From Alisma plantago-aquatica (taxonomy: Eukaryota; Streptophyta; Magnoliopsida; Alismatales; Alismataceae): a DNA stretch of 64,000 nt. A program made the translations under genes and the position numbers. The DNA lies in the NCBI GenBank assembly GCA_963693085.1, contig OY856409.1, positions 302,016,058-302,080,057 of the forward strand, in the 5' to 3' direction. The notes under the pieces were generated by a model. That model was not told the origin of the DNA. It ran no database searches and worked only from the letters and a program-made list of their open reading frames with translations. This document shows, piece after piece, positions 37,096 to 48,117 of the stretch; position 1 is the stretch's first letter, and each line of letters opens with the position of its first letter.

Positions 37096-40000
37096 TGCTT
37101 TAAAAAAAGTGAAATCACCCCTTTACTAAAATTTTGAAAAATAAAACATCCATCCCAAACATATTCAAAAGGTGTGCCAAAACGGGTGTAAAATTTCCAA
37201 ATCTTTAAATATGGTATAAAAAAGACCAAAGTGAATAGCAGTGGAAAAAAATCATGACCATATTCAATCATTCAAAATATTACAACATTTCATCATATCT
37301 CCCATAAAGGGTTTACAACAATAAAAGGATCTGGATAGAGGGAAATCTAAACTACTTCAAGTCTTGTATCCAAAGCAACATCTCCAAGAGCTAGGTCCAT
37401 GTCAAAAGCTAAGTTCTCCTTAATTTTGTTTAACTCCTTGATCTGACCTTGGGTGGTTGGGAGAGAACCCAACAAAAGAAAGAAACAAGGTATGTGTCAA
37501 TAATATGAACAAGGAACAAAGATAAGAACATCAATGAAACATAAGGGTATATATTCATCATAAATGAGAAGACCAAGAGAATGATGCATATAACAAAAGA
37601 TTCTTGCCAAAGCCAATAAATAATAATGAACTAGAATGAATGAATAATATTATACTAAATTAACTAAGTAGGGTTGAGGCACCTACCAGACCTCACCTTA
37701 TAGATGAGAGGAGAGTAATCATGTTTCCTGTCACCTATAAAATATTTTATATTGGGGAGAAATAAGACATTCCTCGGGGGGAGAGTAAACACATTCCCCA
37801 CAAAGAAATAACACTTGCCCTAAACTATGGGTGGTTGTACGTAAGTACTACTACTATAGCTAATAGTCAAATAAACAATCATTCTCAAGAAATAGTAAAG
37901 TGGCAGGATAAATCATCATATAATTACAACATGGAATTAGGGATCCAAGACCCTAGAAATAAATAACAAAACTTATTTTAAGGAAAATATAGCAAAGGAA
38001 ACAATTATAAGAGAATTAGGGTTCAATCAATGCCTCATAAGGAACATAGGGTTTGGATCACAAATTTTCTAACTTAAGGGGTAAGGAATGAACATACCTC
38101 TCTTATTGATTTCTATTATCATCTTTCATCAATTAAATTGACTCCAAGGTCCAGTTTTCCTCATTACAATGTATAATCATGTATTAGGGTTTGCATATGC
38201 ATTAATGTATAGAAAATCCTAGTTTTGGACTTTTTGAAAAAAAAAACCTCGATTTAGACTCTGAAAACATCACAATTGATCTTATTAGGTTCTCCTAATT
38301 AAGAAAACATATAATTTTGTCTATTTTGGAGTTATGAGGATTAAAGTGATTTTTTGGTGATTTTATGTATTAAAATCATTTTTAGAAAATACCTTTCATC
38401 AAAACTCAAAACCAAGCTTTGAAAATAATTTTATTAGAAATATTACATTTTTTATAATTCCAAAACATATTTTATTTTAATTTTTGGAGAAGCAAAGCAA
38501 AAGTTATGAATTATCTAAAATGAACCAATCACAAAATGCCACATCATCAAATACTAGCAAGAGGGAGAGAGAGTGGGTGTGACTTGGCCCAATCAAGGGC
38601 AGCCAAGTCACAAGTCAACAACCAACTAGACCACACCACCAAACAAATAAACAACAAGCCAAAAGACTACAACACTCTTGCAAGGAGAACAAAGGAAAAA
38701 GGAAATGCATAAAGGCAAAAATGGAATTCTGTGAAGAGGATTGTTCCCCAGCTTCTCGCCTGTCCATGGATACAATGCAGCCCGAGCATGTGGGCGATGA
38801 TTTGGTCAAAATCATGTTACACTATAATTTGAGAAAATGAAGACACAGAAAGGGAGAGGAGTTATGTGCGAACTTACGACACCCAACAATTGGGTTGTCA
38901 GCATCGCCATGCTCCCGTGAGATGAGTCGTGAGCCCTGGTCCAAAGTTTGACCACCGGTGACAACACACGTGAAGTGAGAAGAAATTGATGGAAGAGGAG
39001 GAATAAGAGGATGGTGGTGGAGACATAGATACCCATATTTATAGGTGGGGATTAGGTTTAGACCTTTAGGGGTAGTTGGTCTTGAGGAGCTTTGGGAAGG
39101 TTTTGGGTGTTTCTCGTATTCTCCACAAAACATCGTGAGTAGGGTACCTAAGTTGTGTGGAATTCAATCCCAAATCCGTAGCAAGAAAAATTTCCAAAGA
39201 CCATCAAGAAACGGGCGAGTCATTCACAAAATACCAGTGCATATGCATTGTTCTCGATGACAGTTTCCTACCTGAGGTAGGAGACAGGTCACAAGCCGTC
39301 TGATCGGATATCCGATGGTCAAAAATGTGCACCCAAGATAAAAGAGGCGTGACAAATTAAATCGATTTCCCAAATAATTCAAAAAAGGGTGAATGCAGTT
39401 ATTTCTTACTTTCTCTGTCCTCTTTTGAGGGTAGAAATGAATCCCAAATTTAATGAAATTTGATGCTTAACCTAATTTGAGTATGTAGAATCCTAATATG
39501 CAATTAGATTTTCCTTTTGATAACTTTTGATATGTTAAATAAATAAAAACTTTTTTTCTCTTTCCTCGTGCTTAATGGCTCTAGGATTATATAAAATTAA
39601 TGAAACATCACCCACAAGTCATATTAAGTTCCTTGGATATGAAATTTTCATCAATTTTATATGTTGGTGTTGTTTGTATATTTATTTAATATTTTGAAGA
39701 TTCTACACACTTTCTCTCTCCTAACTTCACATGTATATTAAAGATTATCCAATAACATAAAATTCACCCAAAAGATATTTTTAATGTGTAGATTATGAAT
39801 TCAAGATTATTTTCCATTTTTGGAATCATTAAGTATTTTATTTCATATTTTCTAGGAAAACTCACCTTTTCTTTTCAAAATAAAAGAAATATAATTATTA
39901 TCATCCCAAAATTATGAAACTTGGCCTCCAAGACAAATCAAACCAAAGGAAAATGAATCTCAGTTATACTTAACCAATTAGTCTTCCTTTTATGAATATT

Positions 40001-40364
40001 AGTCCATTATCCATTGTTACCACAACTTCTCATATTAAATAATTTAATAACACATTAATATGTTAAAAGTATTATTATTCATTCCTTTTTCTCTTCCTTG
40101 TTCCAGAAGGCTAAGTAATGATCTAGAACAAATTTATTTTATCATTATCTCACATGTGATAAATTTTCATATTAGATCATTATTAAAAATATCTACTGAG
40201 GTATTTGTGCATAAACCCATATGTTGGCAATAATAATGAACAAATGTTCACCAAACCACTATTATTTCCACAAATTAAATGTTAAAGCTAAAAAATATAG
40301 AAATGAAAGAAAAATCATAGAAGAGGGTAAAAAAGATAATATGTCCAAGTTTGAGTATGATATA
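37096..40364 (-). repeat. 5' LTR of the LARD-like element
   Basis: Partner of 22,708-25,958. The inner end is canonical (CA on the minus strand). The outer end reads TATATCATAC where the partner has TGTAACATAC. Small indels are scattered along the length. Confidence 0.88.
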
Positions 40365-40369
40365 GAAAC

Positions 40370-42458
40370 TATCTTTATCATCTTTAGTAAACCTTACACA
40401 TTATAAGTCTTCCACCAACATCCATACTAGGTAAGGTAAAAAGATCTCTTTGTAGAGGACATATGATAGTTTATGAGAAGGAATCGACATTGTGTTCTAT
40501 ACAATAGAAGTTGAGTAGACATAGGGAGTTTCTCGAATTTTTAGAGGTTCGTGACTGTAATGTGACTTATTAGAGTCATAGTTATTGTTATTATTGTACT
40601 TTGTGTGCTTTCAGATGTCATTGTGAAGGCTAATCCCAAGTGGAATCTCACTTTTAGAGCCCTATTTAGGGGCGGATTCAAAAAATATTAGTAGGGGGTG
40701 AGTTGGAAGGACTTAATTTTAATTATAATGTGAGGAGTCGAGTTAAATGAGCTTAAAAATATATGCCTTGAGTGAGATCCAAATCTGGACAACTTGTCTA
40801 GAAATAGCATCTTAATACAAATTCAGCTAGCCATTTTACTTGAAATTATGTCCAAAAATATTCTATATACCATATAAGTCCATGTTATACATGTATAAAT
40901 ACATGTATATTTATTTGGAAGGGGGCTTCAGCCCCGGTCCCCCCCCCCACCATATATGTGCATGGCTTTAGTTATGTTGTTACTCGGGAGATTTTCTTTG
41001 GTACATTGAATACACACAAAGTGGTAAAGAGTACATTGAACCCATGCAACTAGACTAGGAACATAAAGGTTCTGTTGTTTTCTTATGGAAGTATGAGTTT
41101 CTAAAGTTTTTACTTGGTAGGTACAACCATTTAGGAGGTTCTATTTAGCATTGATTCAACATAAAGGTTCAACCCTTAGACATTGATTCAACCATTTAGG
41201 AGGATGTTTTATCATGTGATAAATGTATCTTAAGTTAGAGTAGTCTTTTCTCAACAAGTCTCAAGTTTGGGAAATGTTAGGGACATATAGATGGATATCT
41301 TTGTGATATGTTTACTTTTCTATTCTAATATCATTATCATAATTTATGTTTGAAACCATGCATGAGATTAATGAATGATTTCTTTTGGTGATTCTGATAC
41401 AAATCAAGAAGTTTTCATTTGGGTTTTCTCTAAATTATTTTGAATTTTAGAAAGAACTTGTTACATGGTTTTCTTTTGAATAGTGAAACTACTTTATCCT
41501 AGTTTTTTATCAGACCTTTCCTTGCTAGGTGGGTTGTGTGCTTTTGATTTTTATTGACCAACTTATGTCATACAACCTTATGGTTTGGTATGTTTGTGCT
41601 TATCCAAAATGGATTTCATCTTAGATCAAGACGGGTCTATGTATTCCTTGGTTTTGAAGCACGCATGATCTTGCTTCTTTTTTAGTGTGTGCTAATTAGC
41701 TGGATTCATCATGGGCTTTGGAAGGCTTTTGTATGATTAGTGTTGTGTTCATACTCAAAATTGAAATAAAGCATTCGCCCATTGTTCCAATACACAACCA
41801 TGCACATAAACATAGATATTGTTGGATATCAATCACAAGATACCAAAGAATATATAGACAAAAAATGTCACATCAACCAACATTTATATGTTTCATGGGG
41901 TTGGGTCTAGAGTTTCTTCAAATGGCCTGGAACATATAATTTGTTTATTCTATGGATCCAAAAGGTGGGTAGGTACTTCATGTACTAGACACAAGAATAG
42001 TTTACGCTTTCAATACCATTGTTTGTGGATCATGCTTTTTGAAGCTTTAGTGCTCTTTTTTCCTTGGTTTAACATGAAACCTCTCAACAGCTTCATTTAT
42101 ATGTGTGCATAGGAACATTTCTTCTTGTTTTGAGGATTGTATGATCTTAAAGGTGTTAACATAAATATTTAAAAAGTTTGTCAGGTCTTGAATTCACTAG
42201 TACAAATTATCCATGTGACTAGTGGTAAATGCACAACTAGGCCACACAAGGCCATAGCTTCATCTAGATACGGTTATGCCTACAAATCGTGTAACTTATT
42301 AATTGTGGGCCCTGGGCGCAATTTTGTGCAAAGTAATTGATTGCTAATTGATGCTAATTGTTATCAGTGGTATGGGTCACTTTGATACGGATAGGTTTCT
42401 AAACAGTAGTACGAGAGAAGTTATTAGTGAAATTGTCAGTTGACCCGTGCGTAACTAA
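40370..42458. other. AT-rich stretch with a decayed hAT-like block
   Basis: No gene recognised; frames at 41,718-42,112 lack domains. A short near-duplication (ATTGATTCAAC... with CCATTTAGGAGG) occurs at 41,128-41,204. CACTAGTACAAATT at about 42,198 resembles a CACTA terminus, but no matching opposite end was found. Confidence 0.45.
40668..40960. mobile_element. Probable non-autonomous hAT remnant
   Basis: It begins TAGGGGCGGATTCAAAAA followed by GGGGGTGAG and ends AGGGGGCTTCAGCCCC, the usual start and subterminal phrases of small plant hAT elements. The right terminus has decayed into poly-C and no 8-bp duplication is clear. Confidence 0.45.
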
Positions 42459-44348
42459 GGGCATGTTTGGTAGGATGTAGTAAGAGATATTTAGGTGTTT
42501 TTAAATATATTGCAATGGAATGTATGTGTTTAGAACGTCATGGATGTTATTTGGTAGAGTGTAGGTCAAACATAAAGAGTTTAATTATGTCTGTTTTGTA
42601 CGCATCTGCACATAACTTATACTTATTAGAACTCAGATTTGGGCACGCTCACGCTGATCACGGTGGCTTCACACGTGCCCAAACCAGCCTCAAATCAGTG
42701 CTCAAACCGCCACCACGTGGCAGATGGTGATTGGGTAGGTTTTTTGAAATTATGCAATATGCAAATAAATTTGTTTCGCTTATAAATTTTGAGCCGTAAT
42801 GATTTTTTTAACGAAACAAAAATTGTTGGTTTCGTTACGAAAAATTCAATCTAACAAGCCTAATATTGACATATTTTTTAGAAAAAATATAAATATATAT
42901 ATATATATGTTAATTGACAACTAACTATGGTGCCCATAAATGGTTATTGATACCCAAAAATAGTTAGTTGACGCTCGAAATGGTTCATTGACACCCAAAA
43001 GTATAAAGATGACACCCAAATAAGGTACTGACAACTAAAATAACTATTTAACTATTTTTTGGCATTATTTAGCCATTTTTGGATGCTATGGTGCCATAAA
43101 TGATTATTGACACCTAAAAATAGTTAATTGATGCCCAAAATAGTGCATTGACACCCAAAAGTATAAAGATGATGCCCAAATAAGGTAATTGCTATTTAGA
43201 TATTTTGGATGTTATGGCGCCCATAAATAGTTATTGAAACCCAAAAATGGTTAATTGATGCTCAAAATGGTACATTGACACCCAAAAGTATAAAGATAAT
43301 GCCTAAATAAGGTAATTGACACCCAAAATAGTTCATTGACACTCAGAAGTTTAAATGACACCCAAATAAGGTAATTTTGGATGCTATAGATTGACGCCCA
43401 AAAAGGATAATTGACGCCCAAAATAGTTCATTGACATCCAAAGTATAAAGATGACACCCAAATAAGGTAATTGATGTCCAAAATAGTTCATTGACACCTA
43501 AAAGTTTAAAATGACACCCAAATAAGGTATTGACAACTAAAACAACATAACGACACTCAAATAGGTCTGTTTGACATCTAAGAACTACTTAATGACGCCC
43601 AAAACGGTTCACTGACATTTAGAATTATAACGACACCCATAAATGACTAATGGCACCCATAAATGGCTAATGACAACTAAATATGATAAATTGATGCCTA
43701 AAATAGTTCATTGACATACAGAATAATTTATTCATATTATTTTTATATTTTTTATTAAAATATATAAATATTTGTCTTGTTGGAATATATTTTTCATAAC
43801 GAATCTAATGGTTTTTTTTGTTAAAAAATTCATCACGGTTCAAAAATTGTAAGTAAAATAAATTTATCTGCATATTACACAACCTCTACCAACTCATCCA
43901 ATTAAAACATGCCACATCATCACCTCCAAATCAACCTCTCCCCCAACAAACCACCCTCTCCCCGCACATAAGTTGTGCTTGAACCCAGCGTGCATAAGGG
44001 AATCATTTTCGTATTTATTATTTAAAACCGCACAGCCAAAAAGTAATCTACTATACGGTCACTGATATTGCGTGAAGTTTCAGTACGTAAGGAGAGAGGT
44101 GCCGACATGCCGCGTTAGTTTAATTTTTTACATATTTTTTGCATGATGACATGTTGTCTGTCACACAGCTGTGTATAAAAATGCCTGAACGCACCCAACC
44201 ACTCCGGTTTCGGGTGCAGTACCTTATCCAGGAGTTCGAGCAGCATGAGGTATCCCGGTGTAATTGAAATTGCACATTATGAAATTCAATCTAGAAACGG
44301 TTGCCTTCAAACTCAATGCTTACATCCTACATCCTACCAAACAGGGAC
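42459..44348. mobile_element. Non-autonomous foldback element, PIF/Harbinger-like ends
   Basis: The left end is GGGCATGTTTGGTAGGATGT. The right end, reverse-complemented, is GTCCCTGTTTGGTAGGATGT. TAA flanks both ends (42,456-42,458 and 44,349-44,351), the trinucleotide PIF/Harbinger elements use. ACTAA on both sides is an alternative reading. Inside the ends, arms of several hundred bases are inverted copies of each other: the TTTGTTTCGCTTATAA / ACGAAACAAA block at 42,765-42,900 against 43,720-43,880. The loop (42,905-43,720) is a degenerate tandem array. No transposase frame. Two related arm copies lie at 1-510. Confidence 0.75.
42905..43720. repeat. Degenerate minisatellite in foldback loop
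   Basis: More than 25 short units based on TTGACACCCAAAA, GATGACACCCAAATAAGG and AATAGTTCATTGACACC alternate irregularly. Higher-order blocks of roughly 60-130 bp repeat (for example AAAAGTATAAAGATGA at about 42,999, 43,160 and 43,284). It is AT-rich, strongly strand-biased in C over G, and non-coding. Confidence 0.9.
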
Positions 44349-44351
44349 TAA

Positions 44352-44712
44352 GACTATTTTGGTTTGGTATAGTTGGAAGGCAAGTAGGCAACACAGAATT
44401 CAAATAACACAATGTTTAAACTAAGATGTTTCAAACTAATGTCCTATGTTTGATAGAATGTACCAGATTCTTTTTGTTTGACGAGTGTTTATAATCTAAT
44501 GCACATAAAAAATAGAAGAAAATGTGCAACTGCATCCATCACTCGCGAAACAGGAGCAGTACAAACGTTGTGGATTTGGATAAAATCGATCGCTCTCTGC
44601 CCGTACTGGTTCCTTGCTTTCATTTTCCCAGCAGCATACCAAACAAAAAAGTTATTGGAAAGCACGGAGTTGATTTGTGACGTGTTGCTTTGGCGCCAAC
44701 CAAACGGACCTA
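44352..44712. mobile_element. Candidate small DNA element (MITE-like)
   Basis: TTTTGGTTTGGTATAG near 44,356 and CCAACCAAACGGACC at 44,698-44,712 form a weak inverted pair with the TGTTTGG-type core seen in many plant DNA transposons. The match is short and no clear target duplication was found. Confidence 0.3.
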
Positions 44713-44734
44713 TGTGAAAGCACAAGAGACGAGG

Positions 44735-45515
44735 CAGTGGCGGAGGCAGGATTTTTCACAAGGTAAGGCACCACACAAACTAATAGCACGTCAATAGAGT
44801 CAATAGACCATCCATTGTAAGGAAAGTTTAGTATTAATTCGTAGATGGAATAAAATAGCATAAGTGTGGGCTTGCAACTTTTTCAAGATGTAGGTATGCA
44901 GAAAATTCACGCTGCATCTTGTTTATAACTAGTTGTGTTATATGAAGAATCAAGACACGTCACGACATAAAAGACCAAAATAAAACAAGCATACTGGTGA
45001 ACGCTGCAGAATATATACCAATTTTTATATTTACAACCTTAATATCTACAAAATAATAAACACATAAAGCTCTTTGATACATTTTGTATATAAACATTGC
45101 ACCACACCATCAGATGGTAAAACTTGCTAAGGGTGAGCCATGATTATGTTAGGAGAGCATAACAACGAGGGCATTAACTATGTATAGGTATTGGAAATGC
45201 TCTATTCTGAAAAGGCTACTTTCACTGGAAAGTATCATACAACGAAAATAGTAGAATTTGCTATCACTATTATTTAGAAAAATATATATCACAAAAATTG
45301 TAGAATGTTTTACAGAATAACTTATGCAATGGAAATAGTAGAAACCGGTTAATTTTCCAAATGCTATGGTAATATGCAATGCACCATTCACAAATTCAGA
45401 AAAGAGTACATATCTTATTTTATAACTGGAAGATTTTGTTACATGTTACATTACTTATTTTGGGAGCAAGGGTGAGGCATGTGCCTCACCTTGCCCACAT
45501 GTGGCTCCGCCACTG
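44735..45515. mobile_element. Non-autonomous hAT transposon
   Basis: The left end is CAGTGGCGGAGGCAGG. The right end, reverse-complemented, is CAGTGGCGGAGCCACATG. AGACGAGG flanks both sides (44,727-44,734 and 45,516-45,523), a perfect 8-bp target duplication as hAT elements make. The subterminal CAAGGT(A/G)AGGC is also inverted between the ends. The 781-bp AT-rich interior encodes no transposase (frame 45,149-45,391 is chance). It depends on an autonomous relative elsewhere. The perfect duplication suggests a fairly recent insertion. Confidence 0.93.
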
Positions 45516-45523
45516 AGACGAGG

Positions 45524-46500
45524 GGCGACATAGTTAGGAGTAGGGTTGGTAAAACAAGACTCGACCCTATTAACCTTACTACTCGAAATGTTAAGCGGGT
45601 TTAGGGTCTATGATTTTTTGACCTGATTCGAAATTCACGCGAGTCTGAAGAATCTAAAATTAAATTAGAGTTGAGTCCGGGTTTTGATTTTGGACCCGAA
45701 TTGATCAGATTGACCCAAAATTCAGAATTATATTTTCAAATAAAATTATAAATATTATATTTTAAGACACCCCATGCCCCATTAAATTATTAATCCATCA
45801 ATCTTGAATTTTATTTTGATAATTCTACATGATTTTGTATTGATTTGTATGATTTGCTATACTAATTATATTAGAAATTTGTGTTTAAAACACTCGGAAA
45901 AACTACATTAGGCTTTATATGTGTTTCTCAATCACATTGTAAGTTTATCACAATAGATTTGTTAATTATACTTGAAAATTATCAATGACTAGACAATCAG
46001 AACACTTTTTAAAATTATTATTTTGGTATTGGATTTACGAGTTCGAACCAATATATAGTCCCGAAACTATTTGTGGGTCGGGTCAGGTTAGAGTCAAGAA
46101 TTTCGATCCGAAAATTCATCTTTTATAAATTTAAGATCTAGACAAAAAGTGTTGACTCAAAATAATTTAAAATAAAACTCGCTCAACCCAAACCCTAAGT
46201 GTGACCCCAAACTAGGAGAGAGCAGAAGGGACGTTTTAACTAATAGAGAAGGGGGTATTGATTCAGGAGAGAAAGTGTCCTTACTCTCTATGGTAAAACC
46301 AAAGTTGATTATCTCGTTGACTTCAAAGAAACATCGTGAGTGGGGTAAGAGTTGCCTATCTGGTTCCTGGAAATTACATTATCTGATTGGAAGTTGCTGA
46401 CACAAGACTTTCGTGAAAGCCAATATAGCACATGTAGTAGGAAATTTTTCCAAGATGTTTATATATTTTTTAAGGAATTTTTTTTTTTAAAATTGGCCAT
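45524..46500. other. Intergenic, GGGTC/GACCC-rich edges, no gene
   Basis: Near 45,550-45,720 and 46,075-46,200, phrases like GACTCGACCC, AGCGGGTTTAGGG, GGGTCGGGTCAGG and CAACCCAAACCC recur in both orientations, suggesting a decayed inverted-repeat element. No terminal duplication found. Confidence 0.4.
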
Positions 46501-46504
46501 TCTA

Positions 46505-46590
46505 TTCATCACGTGGCCTGGGCTCGATCCTGGGACCTCTCGCTAACAAACTGAGTGTCTAACCATCTTGGTGTCTTCTGTTAGACTCCA
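46505..46590 (-). repeat. tRNA-like SINE-type cassette
   Basis: The minus strand reads AAGATGGTTAGACACTCAG (box-A-like) and, about 30 bp on, GGTCCCAGGATCGAGCCC (close to box B, GGTTCGANTCC). The spacing fits an internal pol III promoter of a tRNA-derived SINE. No intact tRNA fold is claimed. A (TA)n tract adjoins it. Confidence 0.45.
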
Positions 46591-46591
46591 A

Positions 46592-46595
<4 letters not shown>

Positions 46596-46661
<66 letters not shown>
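46596..46661. repeat. (TA)n microsatellite
   Basis: An uninterrupted alternating TA run of about 66 bp. Confidence 0.97.
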
Positions 46662-46662
<1 letters not shown>

Positions 46663-47008
46663 TCAAGTGGTTTTCATGATGTAATATTTTTATCAAAAAT
46701 TTAATCCATTGATCTTCTTAAACATCTTGTGAATAGCGTATACACAAAACTTGAGCACATTTGGACATTTATAGGTCATGTTATAAAGACTGTAAAAATT
46801 ATGCATTTCAAATTAGTTTTGTGTGTCGATTTTTTTGTCCTAGGATGAGTGACTTACACTCATCCAAATGGGCTCAAAATTTGTATGTAGCCTAGTTATA
46901 GTATGACAGTGAAAAACAATTATTTACATCTTGTAAAAAATAGTCTTAATATATAAGCGCTTGAGTATATTCGTGCGATTTGTACACTCGAGTGTATTCT
47001 ACCCTGAC

Positions 47009-47047
47009 TATATATATATATATATATATATTTTTCGCTGGCTTATA

Positions 47048-47121
<74 letters not shown>
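47009..47121. repeat. Paired (TA)n tracts with duplicated flank
   Basis: A 22-bp TA run (47,009-47,030) and a 74-bp TA run (47,048-47,121) are each followed by TTTCGCTGGCTTATAG. The shared flank shows the tract and its border were duplicated together. Tyr/Ile-rich frames here are artefacts of the repeat. Confidence 0.95.
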
Positions 47122-47123
<2 letters not shown>

Positions 47124-47819
47124 CGCTGGCTTATAGCATAATGTCTCGTTTGCATGCTGTGTTATGGTACACACATTCAAAAGTAACGGAAGCAAGTACT
47201 TAATTTTGTTATGGCACTCAAAAGTAAGTAAACCCAACCTACAAGCATGTACCAGATCCTAAAAATGACACAATTTGGTTATAAAAGCGGCATTGTCAAG
47301 CTAAACCCGTCAGGTTTCTCTTTGAATTTCTCCTTTTCTTTGTCGGCCATGTGATGAATTAGTCATGTAATTTTCTATACTTCCTTATTATTTTTCAAAT
47401 CTGATTATACTACAAGATTGATTATATGTTAATATTCTATGTTTTTTAATGGACAATATAATAGATCAAGAATAGAATATTGCATGGTGTGACCAAACTT
47501 TCATGCAACCTCTGATCGCACGACTGAATTGCAGCAGCTGGTTCAGACTCAAAAGTATAATTGTAGTTGGAACCATGATAAAAAGGGCCATCCAGTATGC
47601 GTTATGCCTCATAATTATCATGTACTTGGATCGTGGTCCCTGGTTGATTCACGGTCGAAACCACTATGACAAAGAACACGACCTAATCCTTCACAGTATC
47701 ACGTACCAACCGTTGTCAAAGACCCAGCTTGTAGTGCATTAGAGAGACCTCGTTTGCAATCATCTATATATAGATCTACGTTTGAAGGTTTAAATTAACA
47801 AATTTAAATTTAATTGCAG
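47122..47819. other. Intergenic, no gene recognised
   Basis: The frame at 47,503-47,742 has no recognisable domain. No repeats with a partner in the window. Confidence 0.5.
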
Positions 47820-48117
47820 TCACCAACATTATTCATCGTCGTCATTATTGACTAAGTATCAATTTTAACCATATTGGGTCAGCTACATGGATACTTTTTT
47901 TCCAATCAACTCTGTCATGGGTCATATTTTGATCAAGATGTAAAAATTCAAAATTTCTATTTATAAACTCTTCCCAAGTTAATTTAAGTCTGCATCTGCT
48001 TATTTTAGTTGTGCTTGACTCAATAACCTTGTTTCGAATAGGTGTATTTATTGGTATGCATTGCACATGTCTATAACATCTTAGATGGCCTTTACGCAAC
48101 TTGTCTTCGATGTTCAC
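47820..48117 (-). mobile_element. RTE-clade LINE 3' end (5'-truncated)
   Basis: The minus-strand frame from 48,117 reads DKLRKGHLRCYRHVQCIPIN, then RCRLKLTWEEFINRNFEFL, MTHDRVDWKKSIHVADPIW, ending at 47,845. This is the C-terminal tail of plant RTE-type LINE ORF2, known by its LRW(Y/F)GHVQ, PKLTW and DR..W...IHVADP motifs. The stop is followed on the minus strand by ATGGTTAAAATTGATAC and a GACGACGATG-type short repeat, where RTE elements usually end in a simple repeat. Everything 5' of about 48,117 is missing. The frame itself is open for 90 codons. Confidence 0.8.

Larger units (their letters stand above)
22708..40364 (-). mobile_element. LARD-like Ty3-gypsy element, interrupted by a copia element
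   Basis: Two 3.25-kb direct repeats (22,708-25,958 and 37,096-40,364) bracket the region. On the minus strand, TGGTATCAGATCCCATGG (37,095-37,078) abuts the inner edge of the right copy: an initiator-Met-tRNA primer site. A gypsy-type polypurine tract (25,998-25,959) abuts the inner edge of the left copy. So the right copy is the 5' LTR and the left the 3' LTR. Removing the nested copia element leaves only about 2.1 kb of interior with no gag or pol that I recognise. Long LTRs plus a short non-coding interior is the LARD pattern. GAAAC stands at 22,706-22,710 and 40,365-40,369, a possible target duplication if the left LTR lost its first three bases. Confidence 0.82.

Noticed and set aside
22706..40369. 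GAAAC on both outer sides as a firm target duplication of the LARD-like element
   Set aside because: It requires loss of three terminal bases of the left LTR. Kept as a possibility only, noted in the feature entry.
42198..42240. CACTAGTACAAATT as the end of a second CACTA element
   Set aside because: No inverted partner or 3-bp duplication could be found within the window.
46946..47237. Tyr/Ile-rich open frames on both strands
   Set aside because: They are translations of (TA)n microsatellite tracts and have no independent coding evidence.
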